DNA from: a virus
Virus record (IMG/VR): IMGVR_UViG_3300044796_000303
Coordinates: 1-47,440 of that record
Length of the DNA: 47,440 nt
Reading direction: 5' to 3' (one strand)
The first letter of the stretch is position 1; every line of letters begins with the position of its first letter. Positions 23,229-31,767 of this stretch are shown piece after piece. The position numbers were made by a program, and so were the translations under genes. A model generated the notes under the pieces. It made no database searches. It was not told where the DNA came from and saw only the letters and a list, made by a program, of their open reading frames with translations.

Positions 23229-24590
23229 TTACGGGCGGGCAGCCAGCGTGACGAAGTAGCTGCGCGTGTTGGGCGATTTGCCGGTTGGCGGCTGGATGGG
23301 CGCAGCAATGATCGGTTGACCGTCAATGCGGAAGATGAAGCGGAACGCGGTGGCGTTGGCATCGAAATACAGATGCATCGACGTTGCCGTTTCGATTCCC
23401 TCGGCCTTGGTGATGGTGCGGTAGCCGTTCAGCGCGATCAGCGACAGATCGGACTGCGCGCCCAGCGCATTGGCGTGTTCCGTCAGAATCAGCGGACGCC
23501 CGTTCAGGGTGCCGTCATACCCTGCGCGGATGCCGGTACCGGGGGGCAGGAAGATCGGAATCTGCCCGACCACCAGGCTTTCCAGCGCCGGCAGGATGTC
23601 GGGATTGCCCGCCCATATGGCGTTTTTCAGATTGCCCGTCACCAAGCGGCTGCGCATGCTGGAAATGTTCTGCTGGACGATGGTTCCGGTCGCCTGCCCG
23701 GACACCTTGGGCACCACAATCAGCGCATTCCCGCTCATACAGCCCAGGGGCTGTGCGCCGCCGGTGCCGAACAGAATTGCTTCGTTTGTTTTCCACTGAA
23801 TACGGCTGGCGGCAATGGGCGTGATATAGCTGCCGAGCGCCGGGGCATCCGCAAGCAGCTCGTTGGTGATGGGCACCAGCACCATCAGCTCCTTGAGCCG
23901 CAGCATTTCCGCACCCAACTGGAGCTTGGACGGATTGGCTGCCGAGGCCTCGCCCTTCCAGTAGGCCTGCGCACCGTTGCCGCCCCATGGCGTGGTTTCA
24001 TCTTTGGGGAACATCATGCTGTTGCTGGAGACCTCGGTATTCGCCGTCATCGGCAACAGCGAACCTTCGTCCAGCGACAGCGTCCAGATTTCTTTCGAGA
24101 ATTCGGGCGGGATCGCGAACGCGCCATCTGCACCGGAACCTTCGTTGTTGTAGAGCGCAGGCGCGGACGCACCGATCAGCAGACGCTGGTCAATCGCATG
24201 GCCCGTACTGCGCGCTTGAGCTGCGCCGTAGACCGACTTGAAAAAGTCGCCCTTGGATTTGAACCCCCGGCGCGGATCGTCGAGGACGTTATCCCTTACC
24301 TGCAGATCGCCATACGCCGAGCCGTCCACCATCACGATGCCCTGCGCCTGGGCTGTAGCCAGGGCCAGTTCCTGTTCAACATCAATTTGGGACTGGATGC
24401 GTTCGATTTCGCGGGTGCTGGCGTCGGCAGCGGCCTTGAACCCATCGAACTGGACTTGCTCGTCCCCGGTCAGGTCGCGGTTTTCGGCGCCGGATTTATC
24501 CAGCAGCGCGCCGGCGGCTTTCAGGTTGTCGGCTTTTGCCTGTGCGGCGGCGGCCTTTTTGGCTTGCAGTTCACGCAATTTCTTGTTCAT
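23229..24590 (-). CDS. major capsid protein, HK97 fold
   Basis: 453 residues from an ATG with a GAGG site. N-terminal helical delta/scaffold domain (about 1-100: KLRELQAKKAAAAQAKADNL), then the mature domain starting near RRGFKSKGDFFKSVYGA. Conserved HK97 blocks: GAFAIPPEFSKEIWTLSLDE, LMVLVPITNELLADAP, RIQWKTNEAILFGTGGAQPL and the C-terminal IALNGYRTITKAEGIE. The S49 protease upstream should remove the delta domain. The longer upstream start (24650) runs into terminator hairpins and is rejected. Confidence 0.95.
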   Translation of the reverse strand: MNKKLRELQAKKAAAAQAKADNLKAAGALLDKSGAENRDLTGDEQVQFDGFKAAADASTREIERIQSQIDVEQELALATAQAQGIVMVDGSAYGDLQVRDNVLDDPRRGFKSKGDFFKSVYGAAQARSTGHAIDQRLLIGASAPALYNNEGSGADGAFAIPPEFSKEIWTLSLDEGSLLPMTANTEVSSNSMMFPKDETTPWGGNGAQAYWKGEASAANPSKLQLGAEMLRLKELMVLVPITNELLADAPALGSYITPIAASRIQWKTNEAILFGTGGAQPLGCMSGNALIVVPKVSGQATGTIVQQNISSMRSRLVTGNLKNAIWAGNPDILPALESLVVGQIPIFLPPGTGIRAGYDGTLNGRPLILTEHANALGAQSDLSLIALNGYRTITKAEGIETATSMHLYFDANATAFRFIFRIDGQPIIAAPIQPPTGKSPNTRSYFVTLAARP

Positions 24591-24608
24591 GATTTTCCTC
24601 TTGAAATG

Positions 24609-24719
24609 AAAAAACCCGCTCGGGGCGGGCAAAATGGTTTGGGTTGACACAAAAAAACCCGCTCGCGGCGGGTCTTTCTTTTTCAGCCTTCGGGCTGCAC
24701 CGCGCTCAACGGAGCGCGG
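24609..24719 (-). terminator. array of four hairpins upstream of the capsid gene
   Basis: Two near-identical leftward terminators (24609-24629 and 24651-24684, each A-run then CCCGCTCG[G/C]GGCGGG; the second also has a T-rich tail on the plus side), a CAGCC-UUCG-GGCTG tetraloop hairpin (24684-24697) and an eight-pair CCGCGCTC/GAGCGCGG hairpin (24700-24719). They fill the gap between the 69-residue gene and the capsid gene. Confidence 0.75.
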
Positions 24720-24733
24720 CGATTGGGCTGTGT

Positions 24734-24943
24734 CTAGCCCTGATTCATATCGGTAGCTGCGGCGATAACGTCAATGGTCATGCCTTGATCGAGAATGACT
24801 GTTTTTACGTCCAACGGACCGAAGATGTTTTTCATCATGGCGCTCAATCTTTCGCGACCATCGGGATGCAGGAGTCCGGCATACCTGAGCACAAGAACAT
24901 CTCCGGGCTGTACATTAAGGCGTTTAATATCTTCGATTTCCAT
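24734..24943 (-). CDS. small conserved phage protein
   Basis: 69 residues: IKRLNVQPGDVLVLRYAGLL, then RERLSAMMKNIFGPLDVKTV and VILDQGMTIDVI. This PGDVLVLR ... VLD.GM pattern is seen in small phage proteins often encoded near capsid and protease genes. Function unknown; perhaps a capsid accessory. Short beta-alpha-beta fold likely. Confidence 0.65.
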   Translation of the reverse strand: MEIEDIKRLNVQPGDVLVLRYAGLLHPDGRERLSAMMKNIFGPLDVKTVILDQGMTIDVIAAATDMNQG

Positions 24944-24976
24944 TATGGAATTCCTTTATCAATGCAGACGTATGCA

Positions 24977-25951
24977 CTACATCAATTGCAACGCGCGCCT
25001 ACGGGCTTGGGTTTGGCCGGAAACGGCGGGCGCGGCATCGGCAACGACTTCCGGCGTGATCACCTCGGCCTGCTGCCCGCGCTGGGTACGCATGGATTTT
25101 TGCATTTTGGCCACCACGTCGTCGAAGCTCATCACGCCGTCCACCATGTTCTGGGCGAGCGCATCGCTGGCCGACAGGCAGCGGCCCTGCCCCATGCCGT
25201 CGCGCACTTGCGCGACCGGCACGCCGCGCCCGCGCGCCACGGCCTTGGTGAACATGTTGTAGTAGCCGTTCACCGATTGCTGGATGGCGGCGCGCGCTTC
25301 GTCTGTGAGCGGCCCGTAGGGGTTGCCTTCGGTCTTGTATTTGCCCGCCGAGATCAGCTCGACGTTGATGCCGTCTTCGGCCAGCATTTTGCTGATGTCC
25401 TGGTGCGCGGTGTACACGCCTATGCTTCCGACCTCGCCGCTGGGGGTGCAGTAGAGTTCCGAGCAGGCTGAGCCGATATAGTATGCGGCGGAAGCGCACA
25501 GGCTGTTGGCGATGCCGATGACGGGCTTTTGCCCGCGCGCGCCGTAGATCGTATCCGCCAGCTCGTCCACGCCGTAGACCGAGCCGCCGGGCGAATCGAT
25601 GTCTATGAGTATCTGCGCGACCGACGGATCGGCGAGCGCCTGCTGGTACGCCCCGGAAAATTGCTGGAGAGAACAGGAGCCGGGCCCGCTGACATCGTCG
25701 GCCATGTTGCCGCGCTGCGTGATGATGCCGTACAGCGGCAGCACGGCGATGCTGCCGCTCGATGCGGCGGCGACTTTCTGCTGGCGCGCGGCGCGCGCTT
25801 CCTTGTCGCCCGCGATCGCGCCCATGACTTCCGCCGACGGCAGAATGCCGGCCGCCCAGCGCATCATCACGCCGGAGAATTTGGTGAGGGCTGCGGGATG
25901 CAGCGCCCATATCTGGGACATGAATTCGGCAAGCAGGAGTGAGCGTTTCAT
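24977..25951 (-). CDS. S49 (SppA-type) head maturation protease
   Basis: 324 residues. S49 features: IAVLPLYGIITQRGNM, ILIDIDSPGGSVYGVDELAD, the Ser block IANSLCASAAYYIGSACSEL, GEVGSIGVYTAHQDISKML and Lys-containing ELISAGKYKTEGNPYG. It should process capsid and scaffold during prohead maturation. The C-terminus (VITPEVVADAAPAVSGQTQ) is a flexible tail that may act as scaffold. It starts directly after the portal gene and is the normal partner of an HK97 capsid. Confidence 0.9.
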   Translation of the reverse strand: MKRSLLLAEFMSQIWALHPAALTKFSGVMMRWAAGILPSAEVMGAIAGDKEARAARQQKVAAASSGSIAVLPLYGIITQRGNMADDVSGPGSCSLQQFSGAYQQALADPSVAQILIDIDSPGGSVYGVDELADTIYGARGQKPVIGIANSLCASAAYYIGSACSELYCTPSGEVGSIGVYTAHQDISKMLAEDGINVELISAGKYKTEGNPYGPLTDEARAAIQQSVNGYYNMFTKAVARGRGVPVAQVRDGMGQGRCLSASDALAQNMVDGVMSFDDVVAKMQKSMRTQRGQQAEVITPEVVADAAPAVSGQTQARRRALQLM

Positions 25952-27436
25952 TTAGTTGGTTCCTTTTCCAAGTCGCATAAACATTTCGGCGAGTATTTTT
26001 TCATCATTAACATCCGCCATCATCGTGCAAAACAGCTTTGCCGATTCCTCTGAAACCGCCATCGCCGAGGCGATTACATCGGCATCGGCGTCAGCAATGC
26101 CGGCCTTGGCGAACCTTCTCGCCAGCCTTTCGGCATTCGCGGCCAGGAGCGCCCGCAGGCGCCGGGCGCTTTCTTCATCATCGTCCCCGTTCCCATCGTC
26201 GAGAGGAACAGGCTTTTGCTTGGGGATCGGAGGCTGCGCGGGTTTTGCAGGCGTCTGAACGGCGCCTGCGTCGCCCTCTTCTACCATATTGAGCGGCCGC
26301 AGGGGTTCGTCCAGGCCTTCCAGCGGCTCCATGCCTTCCATATTGCGCGCCTCGTTGCGGGCGAGCCATCCGGCATTGATGCCGCTCTGGTAAAAAAGCG
26401 CCCGGGCGGCGGAATCGCCGCGCAGCAGCTCGTGGAACTCGAATTCGATGTCGATTTCTTCATCGTCGAACAGCAGCTCGGCGATGATGCTTGACTCCCA
26501 CATGGTGGCGCGCGGCTGGAGAGCGTCCTGGATGTATTCGAGCGACTGCTGCTCGATGTTGCTGAAGGTGGCGCGGTCCAGGTCGCCCAGCTTGTGCGGC
26601 GGCACGCCGAACCAGCGGGCGATATCGCTGACCGAAAATTTGCGCGACTCCAGAAACTGCGCGTCTTTGTTGGTTACGCCGACTTCGTGGTATTTCATGC
26701 CCTGGTCGAGCACCATGATCTTGTGGCGGTTCATGCCCGTCTGCATCTGCTGCATGGTGTCGCGGAATATCTGGCGCGCTTCCTTGTCCTTGAACATGCC
26801 GGGCATTTCCACCCAGCCGCCCGTGGGCTTGGCATCGTTGGCGAAGAAACGCGAGCCGTATTGCTGCGCAGCCAAGCCGGTGCCGATCGATTCGCGCGCG
26901 CATTCGATGACGGAAATGCCGGTGATGCCGTTCGAAGACATGCCGCGCAGGTGCCACATGGAGCCGCGCGGCACGTTGCGCTTGGTGCCGTCCGGGTCGG
27001 TGACGACATAGCGGTAATCGCCGTTTGGCAGCATTTCCACCTTGACGCGGTCCGGGTGGCGCGGGGTCAATTCGGTGATCTGGCCGCGTCCGTTGGCGGA
27101 AATTTCGCAATACGCATTGCCGCGCAGTTCGAGGTGCCCCTGCAGCATCTGGCGCCACTCGAAGGCGTTCTGGAACCTGTTGGGGCGCTTGTTGAGCAGC
27201 GCCAGCAGCGGGTGCCTGGCGATGCGCTTGCGCGTGCCCGCTTCGTAAAACGATACCGGGAACATGGCCATGTGGCTGGACAGCAACTGCACCGCGCGGA
27301 ATACGGCTGAAAGCCGCATGGCCGAATCGGACGATACGCGCATGCCGCTCAGCGTGGCGATGGATACCGGCTCGAACCAGAATTCGCCGTAGGGCGACCT
27401 GTCACCGCTGTCGGCTTTAATTTTGCTGATCCACAT
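25952..27436 (-). CDS. portal protein, HK97 family
   Basis: 494 residues from an ATG overlapping the previous stop (ATGA). Conserved blocks: SAMRLSAVFRAVQLLSSHMA, FPVSFYEAG, HPLLALLNKRPNRFQNAFEW, LRGNAYCEISANGRGQITEL, HLRGMSSNGITGISVIECAR, RWFGVPPHKLGD and ATFSNIEQQSLEYIQDALQP. Twelve copies form the DNA entry ring. The C-terminus is acidic and helical (DDGNGDDDEESARRLRALLA). Confidence 0.95.
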   Translation of the reverse strand: MWISKIKADSGDRSPYGEFWFEPVSIATLSGMRVSSDSAMRLSAVFRAVQLLSSHMAMFPVSFYEAGTRKRIARHPLLALLNKRPNRFQNAFEWRQMLQGHLELRGNAYCEISANGRGQITELTPRHPDRVKVEMLPNGDYRYVVTDPDGTKRNVPRGSMWHLRGMSSNGITGISVIECARESIGTGLAAQQYGSRFFANDAKPTGGWVEMPGMFKDKEARQIFRDTMQQMQTGMNRHKIMVLDQGMKYHEVGVTNKDAQFLESRKFSVSDIARWFGVPPHKLGDLDRATFSNIEQQSLEYIQDALQPRATMWESSIIAELLFDDEEIDIEFEFHELLRGDSAARALFYQSGINAGWLARNEARNMEGMEPLEGLDEPLRPLNMVEEGDAGAVQTPAKPAQPPIPKQKPVPLDDGNGDDDEESARRLRALLAANAERLARRFAKAGIADADADVIASAMAVSEESAKLFCTMMADVNDEKILAEMFMRLGKGTN

Positions 27437-27615
27437 CAGTCGGTTTCGCCCGGGGTTGTTGAGTAGACACCAATGCGCCAGGCCAGGACTGCGGCCAGCA
27501 CCAGCAGGACAAAGCCGCTCACCATCAGGCCATAGCCCACGTTGACGATGATTCCGCCAGCCGTGATGAGCAGCCATGCAGCCAGCAGGCTCATGTTAAG
27601 TATTTTGATGTGCAT
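27436..27615 (-). CDS. two-pass small membrane protein
   Basis: 59 residues: MSLLAAWLLITAGGIIVNVG and LMVSGFVLLVLAAVLAWRIG form two hydrophobic helices, with a short polar tail. The stop overlaps the portal ATG. A membrane protein between fibre-like genes and the portal is unusual; it could be a superinfection or envelope factor. No family recognised. Confidence 0.55.
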   Translation of the reverse strand: MHIKILNMSLLAAWLLITAGGIIVNVGYGLMVSGFVLLVLAAVLAWRIGVYSTTPGETD

Positions 27616-27618
27616 TGG

Positions 27619-27900
27619 TTAAGAGCCTATTCCCTGGGTCACGAGAAATTTGCCGAGTCCGGAAATCTGCACCGACCCCGAGCTGGAGACTTCGTAGGTG
27701 TGCGGGCCGATCTGCGAGGTGATGAAATCGGCGTGGTAGTTTCCGGCCGAGTCATGCACGATGGAGGAGGATATATCCGTCACCACCTTATCCGGCGTCT
27801 TGATTTGCAACGTCAGCTCGGATGAATCAACCGGCGCGCCTGCGCTTGTGGTAATGGTAAAGGTTATCCTGGCCAGCGTGCCTACAATGTATTCGTTCAT
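27619..27900 (-). CDS. small beta-sandwich protein, Ig-like
   Basis: 93 residues: ARITFTITTSAGAPVDSSEL, then TLQIKTPDKVV and NYHADFITSQIGPHTYEVSS give an alternating beta pattern like the small Ig-like or fibre-accessory proteins of phages. ATG overlaps the repeat-protein stop by four bases. Probably a virion component of the adjacent fibre-like cluster. Confidence 0.55.
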   Translation of the reverse strand: MNEYIVGTLARITFTITTSAGAPVDSSELTLQIKTPDKVVTDISSSIVHDSAGNYHADFITSQIGPHTYEVSSSGSVQISGLGKFLVTQGIGS

Positions 27901-28865
27901 GCGGCATCGCTCATTTGAATGTCCCACGGGCAGCCATCATTCATTGCAATGCGCCAGGGCGCGTAATCGCTGACAAAAATCCGGCCAACCGACACCGGCA
28001 GCTCAGCCGCCAGAATTCCGGCTGCGCAAATGGCCGCAACGCCTGGCAGCGAAGTTATGGTGCTGAATTGCAGCCCAAGCTGCCCGACCGCGCCAGTCGC
28101 CGCCACGCCGAGCGGGAAAGGGATGATCTTCGCGCCGACGCTCCCCGCGGAACAGGTCGCGCTCACTCCGGCGACATTGCCGAACGTGGCATAAATGACG
28201 TTCGAGGCCTCGCACGTAGCGTAGACGCCACTTTCGTTTGCGGCTTGCGCAATAGATAGCGAACCTGCCGCCACAGTTGCAGCCACGCCTGCCACGCCCA
28301 CGCCAAACAGCGGCGCAACCACGCCTACGGCTGACGCGCCGGATATGCCCGCTGCGCTGGGCTCTACCAGCTCGGTCACTATGCCCGCTGCGCTCACGCC
28401 GGCGGCGCCGACTTGAATCGCTCCGATTTGCGCTCCAAGCGCGCCCGCGCTGCCCGTCGCGTATACGCCGTTCAGTGCATATGATGCCGAACTGCCGGAG
28501 GATGCCGAAATCGTCCCGGCTGCTGCCGCGGCGTACACGCCGGTTGCCGTGGCGTAAATTTGTACGCCCATGCTCCCCGTGGCGCCGGTTGCATATACCC
28601 CGATGGCTGGGGGCTCGACCAGCGCGCCAACTGAACCGACTGCACAGGTGCTATATACGCCTTGAGCGGTGAGATCGCCGCTTGCCTTCGGGATTGCGCT
28701 TCCGACTGCACATGTACTTGATACGCCAGTGACGCCGGCTGATGCCTGTGGCGCCGAAGTTCCAACGGCGCATGTTGCGGATACCCCGACAAAAGCCGGG
28801 TTACCTCCTGCGGCAGCGGGGAAAACGCTAACCGGATTGGCCGAAACATAGTCGAACCCGAGCAT
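27897..28865 (-). CDS. Ala/Gly-rich protein with about 13 repeats of 20 residues
   Basis: 322 residues. After a short N-terminus the chain is built of about 13 degenerate units of roughly 20 residues, each starting G-V-[SY]-A/S-T-[CG]-A-V/A-G-[ST] (e.g. GVYSTCAVGSVGALVEPPAI, GVYATGATGSMGVQIYATAT). Cys recurs at the same place in about five units. Such regular Gly/Ala/Val repeats suggest a beta-solenoid or a fibre shaft. The C-terminal 35 residues (IFVSDYAPWRIAMNDGCPWD) are a distinct cap. Likely an elongated virion surface protein; not matched to a named family. Confidence 0.6.
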   Translation of the reverse strand: MLGFDYVSANPVSVFPAAAGGNPAFVGVSATCAVGTSAPQASAGVTGVSSTCAVGSAIPKASGDLTAQGVYSTCAVGSVGALVEPPAIGVYATGATGSMGVQIYATATGVYAAAAAGTISASSGSSASYALNGVYATGSAGALGAQIGAIQVGAAGVSAAGIVTELVEPSAAGISGASAVGVVAPLFGVGVAGVAATVAAGSLSIAQAANESGVYATCEASNVIYATFGNVAGVSATCSAGSVGAKIIPFPLGVAATGAVGQLGLQFSTITSLPGVAAICAAGILAAELPVSVGRIFVSDYAPWRIAMNDGCPWDIQMSDAA

Positions 28866-28868
28866 GGC

Positions 28869-29678
28869 TTACGGGTAGCTCCACACGATCGCCAGAATGT
28901 TGGCGATGTCCGTCTCGTTGTTTGCCGGGATCACGGGCTGGTACGCGGCGATCTGCGCAGCCAGCGCGTTGTACTTCGCCCTGCATCCGGTCAGCCAGTT
29001 CACGCCTTGCGCAAAAATTGAGTAGATCGAAGCCGCGTCAAACCATACGTTCGTGTAGGTTGTGACTCCGTTTGTCGTGGTGTACGTCGCCACCAGCAGC
29101 CCGAACAGCGCCCATTGAATCGTGCCGTCGGTAACTTCCTGCTGAAACTGCGTCGGAAGCGTGGGCTGCGTGGTGCCCGCCGTGCCGCCGGTCATGGCGA
29201 TATAGTATTCACCGTTCACCTGAATCACGTCGAACTGGTTGACCGTCATCGCTGCCGACCACGGCTTCGCGCTCGACATTTTCGCCAATACCGTCGTGGC
29301 GTTCGTCTGCAAGTTGCTCTGATCCTGCGCCCCATAGCAGATGTTGTACGTGCTGGCCCCTACCTTCGCCGCAAACCCGGCAAGAATGGCAGCCTGGCAC
29401 GCCGCGCTGATCGCCGCCGTCTGCTGCGCCTGAACTTGCGACAGCGGTATCGGCGCGCTGGTATAGGTTCCATCGGCGTTGACGGTGTAGGTGTAGTAGA
29501 GCGGGTTCGGAGCTACCGGGTCAGTAGTCGTCCACAGCAGCCCTGCTGCGACAAGCTCTGAAACTACATCTGGTCGCTGGTCGAGCAGCGCCGGGAAAAT
29601 GTTCTGCCCGTTGATAATCACCCCCGAATCTGGCAATTTCGTCAGGGTCTGGCCGTCTGGTTTGTGTTGGTAGAGCAT
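28869..29678 (-). CDS. DUF4376-like fibre-associated protein
   Basis: 269 residues. The part from about 85 (QQTAAISAACQAAILAGFAA), then STYNICYGAQDQSNLQTNAT resembles DUF4376, which occurs in phage tail-fibre assembly or fibre-tip proteins. N-terminal FPALLDQRPDVVSELVAAGL and a carbohydrate-binding-like middle (WSAAMTVNQFDVIQVNGEYY) follow. Overlaps its neighbours by one base. Confidence 0.6.
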   Translation of the reverse strand: MLYQHKPDGQTLTKLPDSGVIINGQNIFPALLDQRPDVVSELVAAGLLWTTTDPVAPNPLYYTYTVNADGTYTSAPIPLSQVQAQQTAAISAACQAAILAGFAAKVGASTYNICYGAQDQSNLQTNATTVLAKMSSAKPWSAAMTVNQFDVIQVNGEYYIAMTGGTAGTTQPTLPTQFQQEVTDGTIQWALFGLLVATYTTTNGVTTYTNVWFDAASIYSIFAQGVNWLTGCRAKYNALAAQIAAYQPVIPANNETDIANILAIVWSYP

Positions 29679-30262
29679 TAGTAAACCCCCGAATTGAAGC
29701 CTGACGGCACGCTATAAGTAAAAGCTGACGCACCGAAGTTGGCTGTAACTTGGCCTGTACTACTAGAAGTGCCTGAACGTGACCACGCGGGGAACAAAGT
29801 TCCTGATATGCTTGAAACCGTCCCCACAGATGATCCATTCTTGTAAAAGGTGACGCTTCCTGCGCCTAAATCTAACGCGATGCCTAAAACATCGCCGGTT
29901 GCATAGCTTGGCACAGTCAAAACATTGGCGTTGTTGTGTAAAATCGCTGCGCCGTTCCAACCCCAACCATAAGCGTCCGAACCGAGTATGATATTCGTTG
30001 CCGATGCAGATGTCGTGAACCCCACCGACAAGGCAGCATTAGCGTTATTTACCGTTATCTCCCAATACCATTTACCAGAACTCTCTGACTTGTTTGCTCT
30101 TCCCAAGTTTTTAGTTGTGGAGGTTGCTGTAGCGGTCAGATTGGCATTACTTATGGTTATTGCCGAAGATTTGTCGGTCGTGCTCCATGTCGCGTAAGTG
30201 TGGCTGACACTACGCGGTTCGCCCATCATCCCAGCCATAGCAAGCGCCGCTCCCACATTCAT
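29678..30262 (-). CDS. SPRY-domain virion protein
   Basis: 194 residues. SGKWYWEITVNNANAALSVG, then FTTSASATNIILGSDAYGWG and GDVLGIALDLGAGSVTFYKN are the core strands of a SPRY/B30.2 domain, a binding fold occasionally found in phage capsid or fibre proteins. N-terminus MNVGAALAMAGMMGEP. The ATG overlaps the previous stop (TGATG). It likely displays a ligand-binding surface on the virion; ligand unknown. Confidence 0.75.
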   Translation of the reverse strand: MNVGAALAMAGMMGEPRSVSHTYATWSTTDKSSAITISNANLTATATSTTKNLGRANKSESSGKWYWEITVNNANAALSVGFTTSASATNIILGSDAYGWGWNGAAILHNNANVLTVPSYATGDVLGIALDLGAGSVTFYKNGSSVGTVSSISGTLFPAWSRSGTSSSTGQVTANFGASAFTYSVPSGFNSGVY

Positions 30263-31296
30263 CAGGCAACCCCAATGCAGTTCCACTTGCTGTTATCAGT
30301 GGAGTATTGAAAAGTCACTCGCAATGGCGTACTGGCAACCGTTGTAGTCGGCAACGCAACAGAGGTTGCGGCATATACGGAGTTCCACGAAAGCGCCCTT
30401 GCTGTGCCGTTGTCTGTCAATATGAACTGGAACACCTGGCCGTCTGATGGTGTTCCAGAAGGCGCTCCAATGGTAGGCGCGACTGATAGGGCCGTCTCTT
30501 TGTGAATATCGTATGACGCACAGTTGGGGGCTGGCGCACTGTTTGACGCTTCGCTGAATACTCGTGTGGGCGTGGACAGACTTATGCCGCCGTTGGTGTA
30601 ACTGACACCGACCTGACCGTTGGTGCTGAATATGTTGACGCCTGCCGTCGAAAAATTAACCGCCGTCTGCGCCCAACCAATCCATGTGGCTCCTGGCTGC
30701 AACGTAATTGGGGCATTCGCCGAAAGCCCGTCAATCGTGCCGCCCGCGCCTCCATTCGCTGCCGAGTTGGGATATACCAGCAGGGTGTAAGAACTCTGTG
30801 AGTTGTCTATAAAATAGAGCGGAGAACCACCGATTGCAGGTGGCACAGGAAGCATGACGCCTTGCCCATTTGCAGTGCCAACCACAACCGAAAGCGGGCT
30901 TACAATCGCTGTTGCGCCCGCCTGGTTTGAACCGGCGGGAACGATATTGGAATTGCCTTGTATGCCCTGCTGAAACACCGACAGCAGCAGCGCAGCGGGC
31001 GCGTCGAGCCATACCTGCGTTGTGCCGCCAGACAACGACAGCAGCGATCCTGTGCTGGAGTACAACAGGTTGCGCGTCAGCGTCCAGTTCGTGCCGCTGG
31101 TCAGCGTGCCGTAACCCACTTCCCAATTTGAGCCGTCGGTCAGCTTGTACGCCACAACATCGCCAGTCGTCGCTGCGGCGCTGACGGCGCGTGTGTTGCT
31201 TTGCGTCGCTACACCAGCCAGGGTGACGGTTCCGGCTCCCGACGTGGTGGTCGAGTCGGTTACGCAGTCATAGGTCTTGATGACCGGAGAGGTCAT
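30262..31296 (-). CDS. beta-rich structural protein of the fibre-like block
   Basis: 344 residues. N-terminal half (IKTYDCVTDSTTTSGAGTVT, YKLTDGSNWEVGYGTLTSGT, RNLLYSSTGSLLSLSGGTTQ) matches phage virion proteins that carry the DGS.WE.G.G...G..L.R pattern; C-terminal half is a beta domain (DGQVFQFILTDNGTARALSW). Probably a fibre or decoration protein that binds the SPRY and repeat proteins encoded next to it. Confidence 0.65.
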   Translation of the reverse strand: MTSPVIKTYDCVTDSTTTSGAGTVTLAGVATQSNTRAVSAAATTGDVVAYKLTDGSNWEVGYGTLTSGTNWTLTRNLLYSSTGSLLSLSGGTTQVWLDAPAALLLSVFQQGIQGNSNIVPAGSNQAGATAIVSPLSVVVGTANGQGVMLPVPPAIGGSPLYFIDNSQSSYTLLVYPNSAANGGAGGTIDGLSANAPITLQPGATWIGWAQTAVNFSTAGVNIFSTNGQVGVSYTNGGISLSTPTRVFSEASNSAPAPNCASYDIHKETALSVAPTIGAPSGTPSDGQVFQFILTDNGTARALSWNSVYAATSVALPTTTVASTPLRVTFQYSTDNSKWNCIGVA

Positions 31297-31299
31297 GGT

Positions 31300-31764
31300 T
31301 TATTGGAGGCGCAGCAGTGCGTTGGAGGAATTGTTGGTCGGCATCAGGATGGTGAAGGTGCCGCTGGTCACTGTCTGCGTTCCGCCAAAACTGCCTACGT
31401 ACACTGCTTTGTTGCTGGCAGATGCGTTGTACATCACGGCCCCAGAGGTGCTGAAAGAGGCGGATGTCCACGACGGGTTTACCGCTGGCGTGGTATAGGC
31501 TGTGGTACCGGACGAGGTCGGCGTGGTGTTGTTCGCCGCCGTGATGTCGTAGCCGCCCGCCGTATAACCGGTGCCGGATGTCTCGTCGCTGTTGCCGGTG
31601 ACGTTGCTGTAGTTGGTGGTTGCGGCGCCATAGGTGCCGGTCAGGGTCGCCTGCAAAAGCGCAACCTTGAAGTCGTGGCCGGTGCTAGCGGTGAAGTTGT
31701 GGACGCCTTGCAGGAGTTCCTGCTTGGCGCTCGTCGGGAATGCTGTGGTCACGGATCCGCTCAT
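31300..31764 (-). CDS. conserved phage structural protein
   Basis: 154 residues. FPTSAKQELLQGVHNFTAST then HDFKVALLQATLTGTYGAAT and TSGTGYTAGGYDITAAN are typical of a small virion protein seen near terminase genes in several siphophages of proteobacteria. Beta-rich. Role not established; perhaps a head fibre base. Confidence 0.7.
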   Translation of the reverse strand: MSGSVTTAFPTSAKQELLQGVHNFTASTGHDFKVALLQATLTGTYGAATTNYSNVTGNSDETSGTGYTAGGYDITAANNTTPTSSGTTAYTTPAVNPSWTSASFSTSGAVMYNASASNKAVYVGSFGGTQTVTSGTFTILMPTNNSSNALLRLQ

Positions 31765-31767
31765 GGC

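Noticed and set aside
23316-24647. 443-residue plus-strand frame opposite the capsid gene
   Set aside because: Shadow of the HK97 capsid gene in a GC-rich genome; composition Arg/Gly-rich without domains.
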